Below are positions 5,827-12,356 of a stretch of 13,997 nucleotides of DNA, in pieces. Position 1 is the stretch's first letter. Every line of letters begins with the position of its first letter. The stretch spans positions 1 to 13,997 of the forward strand of contig JBBRHV010000058.1 in the NCBI GenBank assembly GCA_038222225.1, given 5' to 3'. This DNA is from JAKLFA01 sp038222225 (lineage in GTDB: Bacteria > Omnitrophota > Gorgyraeia > Zapsychrales > JANLHA01). Under the pieces are notes generated by a model. The model saw only the letters and a program-made list of their open reading frames with translations. It made no database searches and was not told the DNA's origin. The translations under genes and the position numbers were made by a program.

Positions 5827-5928
5827 ATGCCTAAAAAGACAACTGTAGCAGAGATGTCGTATGAAGCTGTCCGGGAGATGATTCTTTTATCCGGAGGCGC
5901 AGAAGACCCCGGGCTTGTCCGGGGATGA
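5827..5928 (+). pseudogene. Original 5' end of the ORF6N gene, now closed by TGA in an insert
   Basis: ATG 5827 has AAGGAG a few bases upstream and a promoter at 5728-5756. It encodes MPKKTTVAEMSYEAVREMILL, which looks like the natural N-terminus of ORF6N proteins (helix, then ILLIRGQKVM). After residue 21 the frame enters a hairpin-rich insert and stops at TGA 5926-5928, yielding 33 residues. The same frame reopens at ATG 5929 and continues as the ORF6N body. Removing 5890-6054 would join MILL directly to IRGQKVM. Confidence 0.6.
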
Positions 5929-6054
5929 ATGCGCATTGAGGGTCCCATCCGGATAACCCCGAAGCATGCGCAGAGAATTTCTTTGAAATTCTCTAGCGTT
6001 GATGCAAGGGGTCATTTAGAAAGGAACCACGGGCTATGCCCGTGGGGCCTCCAT
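5890..6054. mobile_element. Hairpin-rich insert of about 165 bp (MITE/REP-like) in the ORF6N gene
   Basis: The segment contains CCCCGG/CCGGGG (5907-5924), GCGCAT/ATGCGC (5931-5971), a perfect 10-bp hairpin AGAGAATTTC/GAAATTCTCT (5972-5994) and a perfect 8-bp hairpin CCACGGGC/GCCCGTGG (6027-6045). GGAGGC (5893-5898) and GCCTCC (6047-6052) are inverted near the ends. An imperfect duplication lies at its borders: ATCCGGAGGCGCAGAAG (5889-5905) and ATCCGGGGGCAGAAG (6055-6069). It carries no gene of its own. The stacked palindromes resemble REP-type units moved by RAYT/Y1 transposases; the family is inferred. Its exact ends are uncertain by a few bases because of the duplication. Confidence 0.6.
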
Positions 6055-6510
6055 ATCCGGGGGCAGAAGGTCATGATCGATAAAGACCTGGCAACATTGT
6101 ATGGAGTGCCTACAAAGGTTTTTAATCAGGCTGTTAAAAGAAACATCAACCGATTTCCCGAAGATTTTATGTTCAGGTTAACGCGGGATGAATTTGATAA
6201 TTTGAGGTCACAATTTGTGACCTCAAGTTGGGGAGGACAGCGTTATATGCCATATGTTTTCACCGAGCAGGGAGTCGCCATGTTATCCAGCGTTTTAAAC
6301 AGCGAACGGGCCATACAGGTGAATATTGCCATCATGCGTGTCTTTAGCAAGCTGCGCGAAATGATCAGCGGTCATAAAGACTTAAAAGATCGGATCGATC
6401 AGTTGGAGAAGAAGTATGACGGGCAATTCCGGGTCGTGTTCAAGGCGCTCAAAGCCTTGCTGGAAGACCCAACGGAGGAGGGGCGCCCCATCGGTTTTCA
6501 TGCCCCGTAG
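5929..6510 (+). CDS. ORF6N-domain DNA-binding protein, N-terminus altered by insert
   Basis: The frame from ATG 5929 gives 193 residues, but the first 42 or so come from the hairpin insert. From HIRGQKVMIDKDLATLYG (about residue 42) on, the sequence is a clear ORF6N domain: TKVFNQAVKRN, RFPEDFMFRLT, SSWGGQRYMPYVFTEQGVAMLSSVLNS, RAIQVNIAIMRVF. A coiled-coil (HKDLKDRIDQLEKKYD) and the tail PIGFHAP follow. ORF6N domains occur in phage and mobile-element proteins and are presumed to bind DNA. No ribosome site fits ATG 5929 except by reinitiation after TGA 5926-5928 (TGAATG); ATG 6073 would give only the core. Activity of the present allele is doubtful, though the core has no stop or frameshift. 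Confidence 0.78.
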   Translation: MRIEGPIRITPKHAQRISLKFSSVDARGHLERNHGLCPWGLHIRGQKVMIDKDLATLYGVPTKVFNQAVKRNINRFPEDFMFRLTRDEFDNLRSQFVTSSWGGQRYMPYVFTEQGVAMLSSVLNSERAIQVNIAIMRVFSKLREMISGHKDLKDRIDQLEKKYDGQFRVVFKALKALLEDPTEEGRPIGFHAP

Positions 6511-6606
6511 TTAATTTTTCCGGCACAATTTTTTCGTCGTGATAAAGATTGCTTCGCTCCCTGTGGCAGCAACACTTTGTGACCTTCATGCCCGCAAGGA
6601 TACTCA

Positions 6607-6655
6607 CGCATTCGGGATGAACAGGTTTAGGTTCAGGTATGCGTTTGGGGATTTT
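6607..6655. repeat. Interspersed repeat, copy C
   Basis: These 49 bp (CGCATTCGGGATGAACAG through GGGGATTTT) align without gaps to 3887-3935, 40 of 49 identical by hand count. TTCATGCCCGC just upstream (about 6588) echoes a motif found next to copy B at 8030. It lies between the ORF6N and histidine kinase genes. Confidence 0.72.
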
Positions 6656-6689
6656 GTGTCTGGAGATTTTACCGTAACTTCCGAGAGTA

Positions 6690-6705
6690 TATACCTTGGT
6701 ATAAT
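6690..6705 (+). promoter_or_regulatory. Palindromic promoter element of the histidine kinase gene
   Basis: TATACC-TT-GGTATA (6690-6703) overlaps a TATAAT -10 hexamer at 6700-6705. No standard -35 sits 17 nt upstream, so activation or an alternative sigma factor is likely. The same element, with similarity continuing about 35 bp downstream (AATTG, TTAA, TTTC), lies at 11134-11149 before the lmo0937-like gene. Confidence 0.6.
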
Positions 6706-6780
6706 TGTTTAAATTTCAAATTATTCTATACTAATAATAAGATGGAGGAGATGCTGCCTCTACAACACTAAGGATATTCA

Positions 6781-7941
6781 ATGACAAATCAAGTGTCAGA
6801 CCTGCTGAAACGTAACGCAGATAAAATCATGAAGACTTGGGAAGAGCGCGCCAACGACGAGATTTTTGCCGCATTTCATCTTAAATCCTTATCTCTCCGG
6901 AATTCTCTTCCAGAACTTTTATCCCAGATTGCCGATGCCCTTTCAACCACCATTGATCGTAGCGCAGCGCGAGTGAGACGGGACCGCAAAGAAAGTTTGC
7001 GTATTGGCAGGAAACACGGGCATGAACGCGCTGGAAGTTTAGACTACACCATGGACCAGATGATCTTTGAATATCATATCCTGCGTGAAGTCATTTTTGA
7101 CGTGATCGAAGACGAAAGACCGTTGGATCCAATTGCGCGTGAAGTGATTGTCTGCGCCATTGAACAGTCGGTCAATGATGCCGCGACTCAATTCAGCGAA
7201 ACCCTTCGCAGTATACAGCAGAGACTGGCATCCACCCTGACTCATGATTTACTCGGGCCGATTACAGTCGTCAAAATACTCGCGCAAAGCCTTGACTGTA
7301 ATCTGGACGATGTTGATTTCAGAACGAAAGCGGGCGATCGGATTTCTAAAAATATGGACCGTTTGGATTCAATGATCCGCGAACTGCTGGATGCCAGCAT
7401 GATCCTGGCTGGCGAGCGATTGGCTTTAAAAATTGAAGAGTTCGATTTGGATCTGATGCTGGAAGAAATGGTTGAAGAACTTAATCTCATCTATGAGAAC
7501 CGGTTTGTGTTTCTTTCTAAGCCGCCGGTCAAAGGATTCTGGAGTAAAAGCGGGATCCGTCGGGTGGTCGAGAATCTTGCGTCCAATGCGGCCAAGTACA
7601 GTACTCCGGAAACCCCGATCACGATTACGCTCGATCCGACCGATTCTCATGTGACAGTGTCCGTGCATAATGAAGGAACGCCTATTCCTGAAGCTGAGCA
7701 GCCGATTTTATTTCAACAATTCCGTCGCGCTCAATCCTCGCAAACTAAAACCGGATGGGGGCTTGGTCTCACCGTTGTGAAAGGTGTGATCGAAGTCCAT
7801 CAAGGAACAGTCCGCATCGTAAGCGCCGAAGGTCAAGGCACCACCTTTATTGTTGAATTCCCTCGAGATGCGCGAGCCTTGGAAGCTTCAGTCAATCCTC
7901 CGCAAATCGATATTCCTCCCACGGTTAATAAACAGGCCTAA
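6781..7941 (+). CDS. Soluble orphan sensor histidine kinase with RsbRD-like N-terminus
   Basis: A 386-residue protein without membrane segments. Residues 5-140 resemble the helical RsbRD N-terminal sensor domain (LLKRNADKIMKTWEER, then LPELLSQIADAL, RIGRKHGHERAG and IFEYHILREVIF). The HisKA helix follows with phosphoacceptor His155 (STLTHDLLGP). The HATPase domain shows an N-box (RVVENLASNAAKYS, N265/N269), a G1 box in the variant form HNEGTPIP and a G2 box GWGLGL (325-330). AAGGA (6770-6774) lies 6 nt before ATG 6781. No response regulator is adjacent, so the partner must lie elsewhere. RsbRD-type domains link to stress sensing in other proteins; the signal here is unknown. Confidence 0.88.
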   Translation: MTNQVSDLLKRNADKIMKTWEERANDEIFAAFHLKSLSLRNSLPELLSQIADALSTTIDRSAARVRRDRKESLRIGRKHGHERAGSLDYTMDQMIFEYHILREVIFDVIEDERPLDPIAREVIVCAIEQSVNDAATQFSETLRSIQQRLASTLTHDLLGPITVVKILAQSLDCNLDDVDFRTKAGDRISKNMDRLDSMIRELLDASMILAGERLALKIEEFDLDLMLEEMVEELNLIYENRFVFLSKPPVKGFWSKSGIRRVVENLASNAAKYSTPETPITITLDPTDSHVTVSVHNEGTPIPEAEQPILFQQFRRAQSSQTKTGWGLGLTVVKGVIEVHQGTVRIVSAEGQGTTFIVEFPRDARALEASVNPPQIDIPPTVNKQA

Positions 7942-7954
7942 ATGCCAATCGTCA

Positions 7955-8020
7955 GACACATACCGTAACCCGAATTCAGGATGCATGAGTTTGGGTTCAG
8001 GTGTGCGTCTGGGGATTCTA
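7955..8020. repeat. Interspersed repeat, copy B
   Basis: This copy (starts GACACATACCGTAACCC, ends GGGGATTCTA) matches copy A at 55 of 66 positions. It begins 14 nt after the histidine kinase stop. ACCCGAATTC and GAGTTTGGGT can pair in RNA as a 10-bp stem with two G-U pairs, but copy A breaks this stem. Confidence 0.8.
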
Positions 8021-8022
8021 CT

Positions 8023-8062
8023 ATCGGGTTTCATGCCCGCCAGGCAATTTTTGCGGCACAAT
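8023..8062 (+). repeat. Remnant resembling the 3' end of an ORF6N gene
   Basis: These 40 bp match 6490-6529 (ORF6N tail PIGFHAP and 19 bp of downstream sequence) at 33 of 40 positions; here the frame reads TIGFHAR. It directly follows repeat copy B and overlaps the upstream side of the methyltransferase promoter. It is probably debris of another ORF6N gene or a shared mobile unit. Confidence 0.5.
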
Positions 8063-8066
8063 GCGA

Positions 8067-8095
8067 TTGATAGTTGCATGGATTTAAGGTAAACT
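8067..8095 (+). promoter_or_regulatory. Promoter of the SAM methyltransferase gene
   Basis: TTGATA (8067-8072), a 17-nt spacer and TAAACT (8090-8095). The predicted start is near 8102, so the leader to ATG 8116 is about 14 nt and includes AAGG. Confidence 0.68.
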
Positions 8096-8115
8096 ATTTA
8101 AAAAAAGGTTGGTCC

Positions 8116-8766
8116 ATGGACGATTATGAACTGTTAGACAGCGGCAACGGAAAAAAATTAGAACGTTTTGCCGGTGTCATCCTCGAACGGCCCTGCGCGC
8201 AGGCGGTCTGGGCTCCAAGGAGTCCGGAACTTTGGAAAATAGCAACTGCACGCTTTGACCGCTCCGGCGGTTTAAACTGGCACGGCCGCGGCAATCTGGC
8301 TAAGGAGTGGATCTGCGAGATCGCCGGCGTCAAGATGCGCTTGTCTGTCACGGATTTCGGGCATCTGGGGGTCTTTCCGGAGACGCGCGCGCTTTGGCTT
8401 TGGATCCGCAAGACGCTGACGCGCCAACACGAGCGGCAACAGCGGCCGGTGAAATTTCTAAATCTTTTTGCCTATTCCGGCGGGGCCACACTGGCGGCGG
8501 CTCAGGCTAAAGCGCAGTGCTGTCATTTGGACGCGTCCAAAGGAATGGTGGAGTGGGCGCGGGAAAATGCCAGGATCAACGGCCTGACCGAGGCGCCGGT
8601 CCGGTGGATCGTGGATGATGTGATCAAATTTTTGAATCGCGAGGTCAAGCGCGGCAGCCAGTATGACGCGGTGCTTCTGGACCCGCCATCGTTTGGCCGG
8701 GGGAAAAAGGGCGAACTCTACAAGATCGAGGACGCGCTCATGGAAACCCTCGACCTTGGTGGATAA
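8116..8766 (+). CDS. Class I SAM-dependent methyltransferase, N-terminal part of a frameshifted gene
   Basis: 216 residues before a premature TAA. An N-terminal region (LERFAGVILERP, AVWAPRSP) leads into a Rossmann methyltransferase core: motif I NLFAYSGGATLAAAQ, an acidic residue after strand 2 (HLDASKGMVEWARENARING), DDVIKFL, and VLLDPPSFGRG near residues 191-201. The layout matches RlmI/RlmK-like rRNA methyltransferases of the PF10672 type, with a DPPSF catalytic loop. ATG 8116 is chosen because promoter and leader fit; an upstream start at 8074 would overlap the -10. The rest of the domain continues in the +1 frame from about 8753 to 8959. The substrate is probably RNA, by family. Confidence 0.75.
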   Translation: MDDYELLDSGNGKKLERFAGVILERPCAQAVWAPRSPELWKIATARFDRSGGLNWHGRGNLAKEWICEIAGVKMRLSVTDFGHLGVFPETRALWLWIRKTLTRQHERQQRPVKFLNLFAYSGGATLAAAQAKAQCCHLDASKGMVEWARENARINGLTEAPVRWIVDDVIKFLNREVKRGSQYDAVLLDPPSFGRGKKGELYKIEDALMETLDLGG

Positions 8767-8959
8767 GGTCTTAAGCGAAGAGGCCCTGTTTGTGCTGTTG
8801 ACATCGCACACGCCGGGCTTTTCGCCGATCGTGCTGGGCAATCTTCTGCGGCAGTATCACACAGACGGTGTGATCGAATCCGGCGAGATGCTTTTGACCG
8901 GCGGCGATGGCGTCATGCCCCTGCCCAACGGCAATTGGGCCCGGTGGATGAGGGGATAA
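8753..8959 (+). pseudogene. 3' part of the same methyltransferase, shifted by one base
   Basis: The frame ending at TAA 8957-8959 continues the fold of the upstream part: LVDKVLSEEALFVLLTSHTPGFS, then GNLLRQYHTDG and a C-terminal GNWARWMRG. These are the expected last strands and helix of the family. The junction lies near CTCGACCTTGGTGG (8749-8762): the first frame reads to GGA-TAA while the second reads TTG-GTG-GAT-AAG. One base too many in the sequence explains it. No known slippery site is present. A natural mutation, or an assembly or sequencing error, is more likely than programmed frameshifting. Without the shift the protein would have about 280 residues. Confidence 0.72.
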
Positions 8960-8986
8960 AAATTTGTCCTGATGGAGGATGCGGGA

Positions 8987-9826
8987 ATGGGGTTTGTAAA
9001 ATCAGCGGTGCATCCAGAAAATAAGACGGGCGAGGCGTCTTATTTTTGTTTTTGGGGGGAGGATGTCCTTGTCGTCAAGACTGAGGATGGCGGCGGGAGC
9101 CCTTTTTTGACCGCAGAGCAGGCGAACGAATTGTGTTTTCAGGACGAATGTTTTATCGGTGTCCTCAATGACCGCCCCTGTTACGCGGTGACCAGGCCCG
9201 ACAAGACCGTATCCCAGGCGTATCAGTGGATCGGTTTAAGAGAGATCTATTTAAAGGAAGAACCGGGCGTTTCACAAGCCGCCGGGTACGCGCGGCAGAT
9301 CCTGGACTGGAACCGGAATTTCCGCTTTTGCGGGAGATGCGCGGGTGAGACCGTTGTGCTTACAAACGAGCATGCCAGGCATTGCGAAACGTGCGGGCTG
9401 ATCAGCTATCCGAGGATCTCCCCGGCGGTGATCGTGGCGGTTCTTAAGGACGATCAAATTTTGCTGGCGCGAAGCTCTAAATTTTCGGATCCGCAGATGT
9501 ACAGTGTTTTGGCAGGGTTTCTGGAGCCGGGGGAGTCTTTGGAGGCGTGTCTTGAGCGGGAGGTGTTGGAAGAAGTGGGCATTGCGGTTAAAAACGTGCG
9601 GTATTTTAAAAGTCAGCCCTGGCCGTTTCCGGACTGTTTGATGGTCGGGTTTACGGCCGAGTATCGAAGCGGAGAGATCACGGTGGATGGAAACGAGATT
9701 ACGGAAGCCGGATGGTTCAAAGCGGACGCCCTTCCCAAAGTCCCGACCCGCCGCTCAATTTCGAGTGAATTGATCCGGTGGTTTTGTGAGTGTCGATCGC
9801 AGAAGAAACAAGGGGCTCATGAATGA
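8987..9826 (+). CDS. nudC: NAD(+) diphosphatase (NudC-type Nudix hydrolase)
   Basis: 279 residues. It should cleave NAD(H) to NMN(H) and AMP and may also remove NAD caps from RNA. Seen in order: an N-terminal NUDIX-like region; a zinc ribbon with C115/C118 (FCGRC) and C133/C136 (CETC); the full Nudix box from G177 to I199 (GFLEPGES ... REVLEEVGI); and the NAD-specific motif SQPWPFP at 209-215. The usual final Ser of that motif is Cys217. ATG 8987 is preferred because GGAGG (8975-8979) lies 7 nt upstream; in-frame ATG 8972 has no such site. Its TGA overlaps the next gene by 4 nt. Confidence 0.9.
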   Translation: MGFVKSAVHPENKTGEASYFCFWGEDVLVVKTEDGGGSPFLTAEQANELCFQDECFIGVLNDRPCYAVTRPDKTVSQAYQWIGLREIYLKEEPGVSQAAGYARQILDWNRNFRFCGRCAGETVVLTNEHARHCETCGLISYPRISPAVIVAVLKDDQILLARSSKFSDPQMYSVLAGFLEPGESLEACLEREVLEEVGIAVKNVRYFKSQPWPFPDCLMVGFTAEYRSGEITVDGNEITEAGWFKADALPKVPTRRSISSELIRWFCECRSQKKQGAHE

Positions 9827-11031
9827 AGAACGGATCCTGCGACGTCCCCAACGGCAATGACCACCAAGGTTACATCATCAATTGCGCCGGTGACAAAGTT
9901 CCGCTTGCTGAGGAGGGTTTCACGGCGCGCTGCGCGATCGGCAATACCGATGATTATCTCAAACGGTTTAAGGATTCCGTTGTTCCTGAGATCGTTTCGC
10001 TGGGTGAGCCGGCGCCCATTTCAGTGGTGATCCCTTCCTGTGCCTCGGCAGAACCGGGGCTTTTTCAAACTCTCATGTCGCTGTGTTTAGCGGAGTCTTC
10101 GGTTCCTGTTGAGATCCTGGTCTTCATCAATGAGCCGCACCATGCGCCTGAACACGTTAAGAAGATCAATGATCAGAATGAAAAATGGATCTGTTCTCTG
10201 CTGAATTCAACGTCCGAAAACATGTCTTCCAAAGTCCAACGCTTGCGGGATGCGGTTTCAAAGAAACAGGGAACGATCGCGTTGAGGTGTGTCCGCCAGG
10301 TTCTCGCCGGAGGATTGGCCGGGGTTTATCAGATGGTCACCGCCTCATGGATTGCCCGTGTGCGGGCGTTTTGCGATGAAAAGGCCCTTGGATGGCAGCG
10401 GCCGGAAAAGATCGCCTGCATTGAACAGTCTCTGCGGGAGTGCATGATTCTTTTCTGTGATGATGATATGGAAATCAAAGACGCTCGGGCTGTTTCGAAG
10501 GCGTATGATCAGGTGGTCAAAAATGATGCGGTGGTCCTGGGACGGCTTGAAATTACCCGTGTGGAGACCGCTCAAGAATACAGAAGCGTTTTGCGCGACC
10601 TCATGCAGTTATTTTTTGATTTGAAATACGATCGCGGGTTGAATTTTTTAACTCCCCGGGGCATGCGGCTTCAACATATTTTGAGCGTGGGAGGGGTCAA
10701 GGTCGGCCAGCCGTTTGCGGATCAGATCTTTTTTGCTTCCGCGGCAAGGAGCAGGGCGCAGTTTTTGCTGGAGGCCGCTACACACATTGGTGAATCGGAT
10801 CATCCCGGCAACGGAAATTTCTTAAAGAAGCTGCGGCTGTATCTTGAGGGCGAAGACAATGACGCGCTTGAGATATTTCAGAATGTGCTTCAGCGCTATC
10901 AGGAAGATCCGCACAAGGGCCGATATTGCGCGCAGGACATTGAACGCCTCATTGTGAGTTTGAAAACGCGGGATATCCAAAAGATTTCCTCAATCACATC
11001 AAAACTTCTTTTAAGCGGATCCTCACTCTAA
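9823..11031 (+). CDS. GT-A-like (family 2-type) glycosyltransferase, function unknown
   Basis: 402 residues. About 60 residues precede a GT-A start, PISVVIPSCASAEPGL (65-80), with FQTLMSLC and VEILVFINEP after it. A longer helical middle follows, then ILFCDDDMEI with D213-D215 as the likely metal- and nucleotide-sugar-binding motif. GRLEITRVE and a region with HILSVGGVKVGQPFADQIFF lie near 285-310; the last 90 residues look helical. No membrane segment is seen. The ATGA overlap with the upstream Nudix gene and an AAGGGGC site nearby suggest translational coupling. The acceptor sugar or lipid cannot be named. GT assignment rests on the two motifs and is moderate. Confidence 0.68.
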   Translation: MKNGSCDVPNGNDHQGYIINCAGDKVPLAEEGFTARCAIGNTDDYLKRFKDSVVPEIVSLGEPAPISVVIPSCASAEPGLFQTLMSLCLAESSVPVEILVFINEPHHAPEHVKKINDQNEKWICSLLNSTSENMSSKVQRLRDAVSKKQGTIALRCVRQVLAGGLAGVYQMVTASWIARVRAFCDEKALGWQRPEKIACIEQSLRECMILFCDDDMEIKDARAVSKAYDQVVKNDAVVLGRLEITRVETAQEYRSVLRDLMQLFFDLKYDRGLNFLTPRGMRLQHILSVGGVKVGQPFADQIFFASAARSRAQFLLEAATHIGESDHPGNGNFLKKLRLYLEGEDNDALEIFQNVLQRYQEDPHKGRYCAQDIERLIVSLKTRDIQKISSITSKLLLSGSSL

Positions 11032-11132
11032 ATAATAATTGTACATCTTTTGTGTTTTGGAATTTGTCCTGTGTAATTTAGGAGACGGCGCCCCCTATTG
11101 TAAGAGTGCTTGCAATGACACGCAGAGGGGGG

Positions 11133-11149
11133 TTATACCCCGGTATAAT
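11133..11149 (+). promoter_or_regulatory. Palindromic promoter element before the lmo0937-like gene
   Basis: TTATACC-CC-GGTATAA (11133-11148) overlaps TATAAT at 11144-11149. It is the second copy of the element at 6690-6705. The distance to ATG 11276 is about 125 bp, so the leader would be long. No good -35 lies at standard spacing. Confidence 0.6.
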
Positions 11150-11275
11150 TGATTAAGTTTCGCCATCCCCTAGAATAACCATCAAGAAGAATTGTATTAA
11201 AACCGACTGCAAAAACAGGAGAAGCGGATCCTGTGAGGGATGTCGTGTCGTTCGATCGTTTAAAAGGAGGATGAA

Positions 11276-11425
11276 ATGTTATACACCATTGCAATTGTTC
11301 TGGCTGTGCTTTGGGCGTTAGGGCTTGTTTCGTCGTACACAATGGGCGGGTTTATTCACTTCCTGCTCGTTCTTGCGGTGATCATGATTGTTTATAATCT
11401 CATCACTGGCCGGAGAGCGGTTTAA
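11276..11425 (+). CDS. lmo0937-family small membrane protein
   Basis: 49 residues, too short for many gene finders. It starts MLYTIAIVLAVLWALGLVSS, continues YTMGGFIHFLLVLAVIMIVYN and ends LITGRRAV. Two hydrophobic segments flank a Gly-rich turn, the hallmark layout of lmo0937-type proteins. AAAGGAGG (11263-11270) lies 5 nt before ATG 11276. Many homologues occur in stress-related settings, but the molecular role is unknown. The shared promoter element with the RsbRD-like histidine kinase suggests common control. Confidence 0.85.
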   Translation: MLYTIAIVLAVLWALGLVSSYTMGGFIHFLLVLAVIMIVYNLITGRRAV

Positions 11426-11456
11426 TCGTCGCACACCTGGAAGCGACGGGATCGAT

Positions 11457-11503
11457 AAGGGACAGGCGCCTGTTTAAACGCCGGGTGCATGTCCCTTGAT
11501 TTT
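11457..11503 (+). terminator. Possible terminator after the lmo0937-like gene
   Basis: AAGGGACA (11457-11464) pairs perfectly with TGTCCCTT (11490-11497), enclosing a GGCG/CGCC inner stem. GATTTTT follows. The poor T-tract and long loop make it weaker than the other terminators; the next gene's ATG is at 11517. Confidence 0.5.
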
Positions 11504-11516
11504 TAAAGGGGATGGC

Positions 11517-12356
11517 ATGAGGAAAAATTTTGTTTTTACAGGCTGGTTATTGTTATGCGTTGTGCTGGGCTGTAAATCGATCACGACAACACAGGAAGAT
11601 CTCCTTTTTAAAGCCCGGCAGATCAAGGCCTCTGCCCCGTCGGAGACGCAGGAGGAACGCGAGACGATTGTCCCCCAAGTTTCCCTTTTACCTGATCAGG
11701 AAACGCTTGTTTACAGGGCAAAGTTTATCGGTCTTTCGATCGGCACATTTGTTATCACGAATAACGGCAAAATGATGCTTGGCGGCCGGGAGGCGTATTA
11801 TTTTGAGATCAAGGTCCGGACGCTGCCTTTTTTTTCGCTACTTTTTAAGACCAAGGCCCGGTATGTTTCGTATATGGACGCTCAAGAGCTGGTGGTCCTG
11901 CGCCATGAAGAATATATCAAGGGAGGAGACGTCCTGGAATCAACGGTGGATTTTAATTATCAGGACCTCACGGCAACCTATCAAAATGTGATCACGCATC
12001 AGGAACGCACGGTGAAGATCCCCGGTAAGCTTCTGGACCCTTTAAGCGGCGGGTTTTATTTAAGGACGCTGCCTTTAAAATTAGGGGATACAGTAGAGCT
12101 TAACATTTACGCGGATCAAAAGATTTACAAGTATACAGGCTTGCTCTCATCAAAGACCACGGTGGATGTGCCCAAGTACGGAAAGCAAGAGGCTTATCGT
12201 TTTGATCCGTATTTGTTTCTGGACGGGGAGCAAATTAAAAAAATTTCTGCCAAACTTTTCTTTTCCACCACAACCCCCACGAAGACCTTGCGCGCGAGCC
12301 TGAAAACGCTCCTTGGCGATGTGCATGTGGTTTTGGTGGAGGGGAAAACGCCCTAA
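11517..12356 (+). CDS. DUF3108-family predicted lipoprotein
   Basis: 279 residues. The signal sequence (MRKNF, then a hydrophobic run) ends at VVLGC with Cys at residue 19, a lipobox-like site. A linker rich in Glu and Thr runs to about 60. The DUF3108 beta-rich domain follows: ETLVYRAKFIGLSIGTFVI, YYFEIKVRTLPFFSLLFKTK, a RYVSYMD segment, then VLRHEEYIKGGD and VDFNYQ. C-terminally comes GGFYLRTLPLKLGDTVELNIY. DUF3108 proteins are envelope proteins of unknown mechanism. ATG 11517 is chosen over TTG 11496 because it has AAAGGGG upstream and a proper signal peptide. Confidence 0.82.
   Translation: MRKNFVFTGWLLLCVVLGCKSITTTQEDLLFKARQIKASAPSETQEERETIVPQVSLLPDQETLVYRAKFIGLSIGTFVITNNGKMMLGGREAYYFEIKVRTLPFFSLLFKTKARYVSYMDAQELVVLRHEEYIKGGDVLESTVDFNYQDLTATYQNVITHQERTVKIPGKLLDPLSGGFYLRTLPLKLGDTVELNIYADQKIYKYTGLLSSKTTVDVPKYGKQEAYRFDPYLFLDGEQIKKISAKLFFSTTTPTKTLRASLKTLLGDVHVVLVEGKTP

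Noticed and set aside
6751..6771. Six-codon leader ORF before the histidine kinase
   Set aside because: GGAGGAG abuts its ATG with almost no spacing, so initiation there is unlikely, although it resembles a leader peptide.
3871..8020. The three interspersed repeats as a CRISPR array
   Set aside because: Copies are separated by whole genes and are imperfect; no short regular spacers or cas genes are present.
8745..8770. Programmed +1 frameshift in the methyltransferase
   Set aside because: There is no RF2-like CTTTGA or other known slippery site at the junction; mutation or sequence error is simpler.
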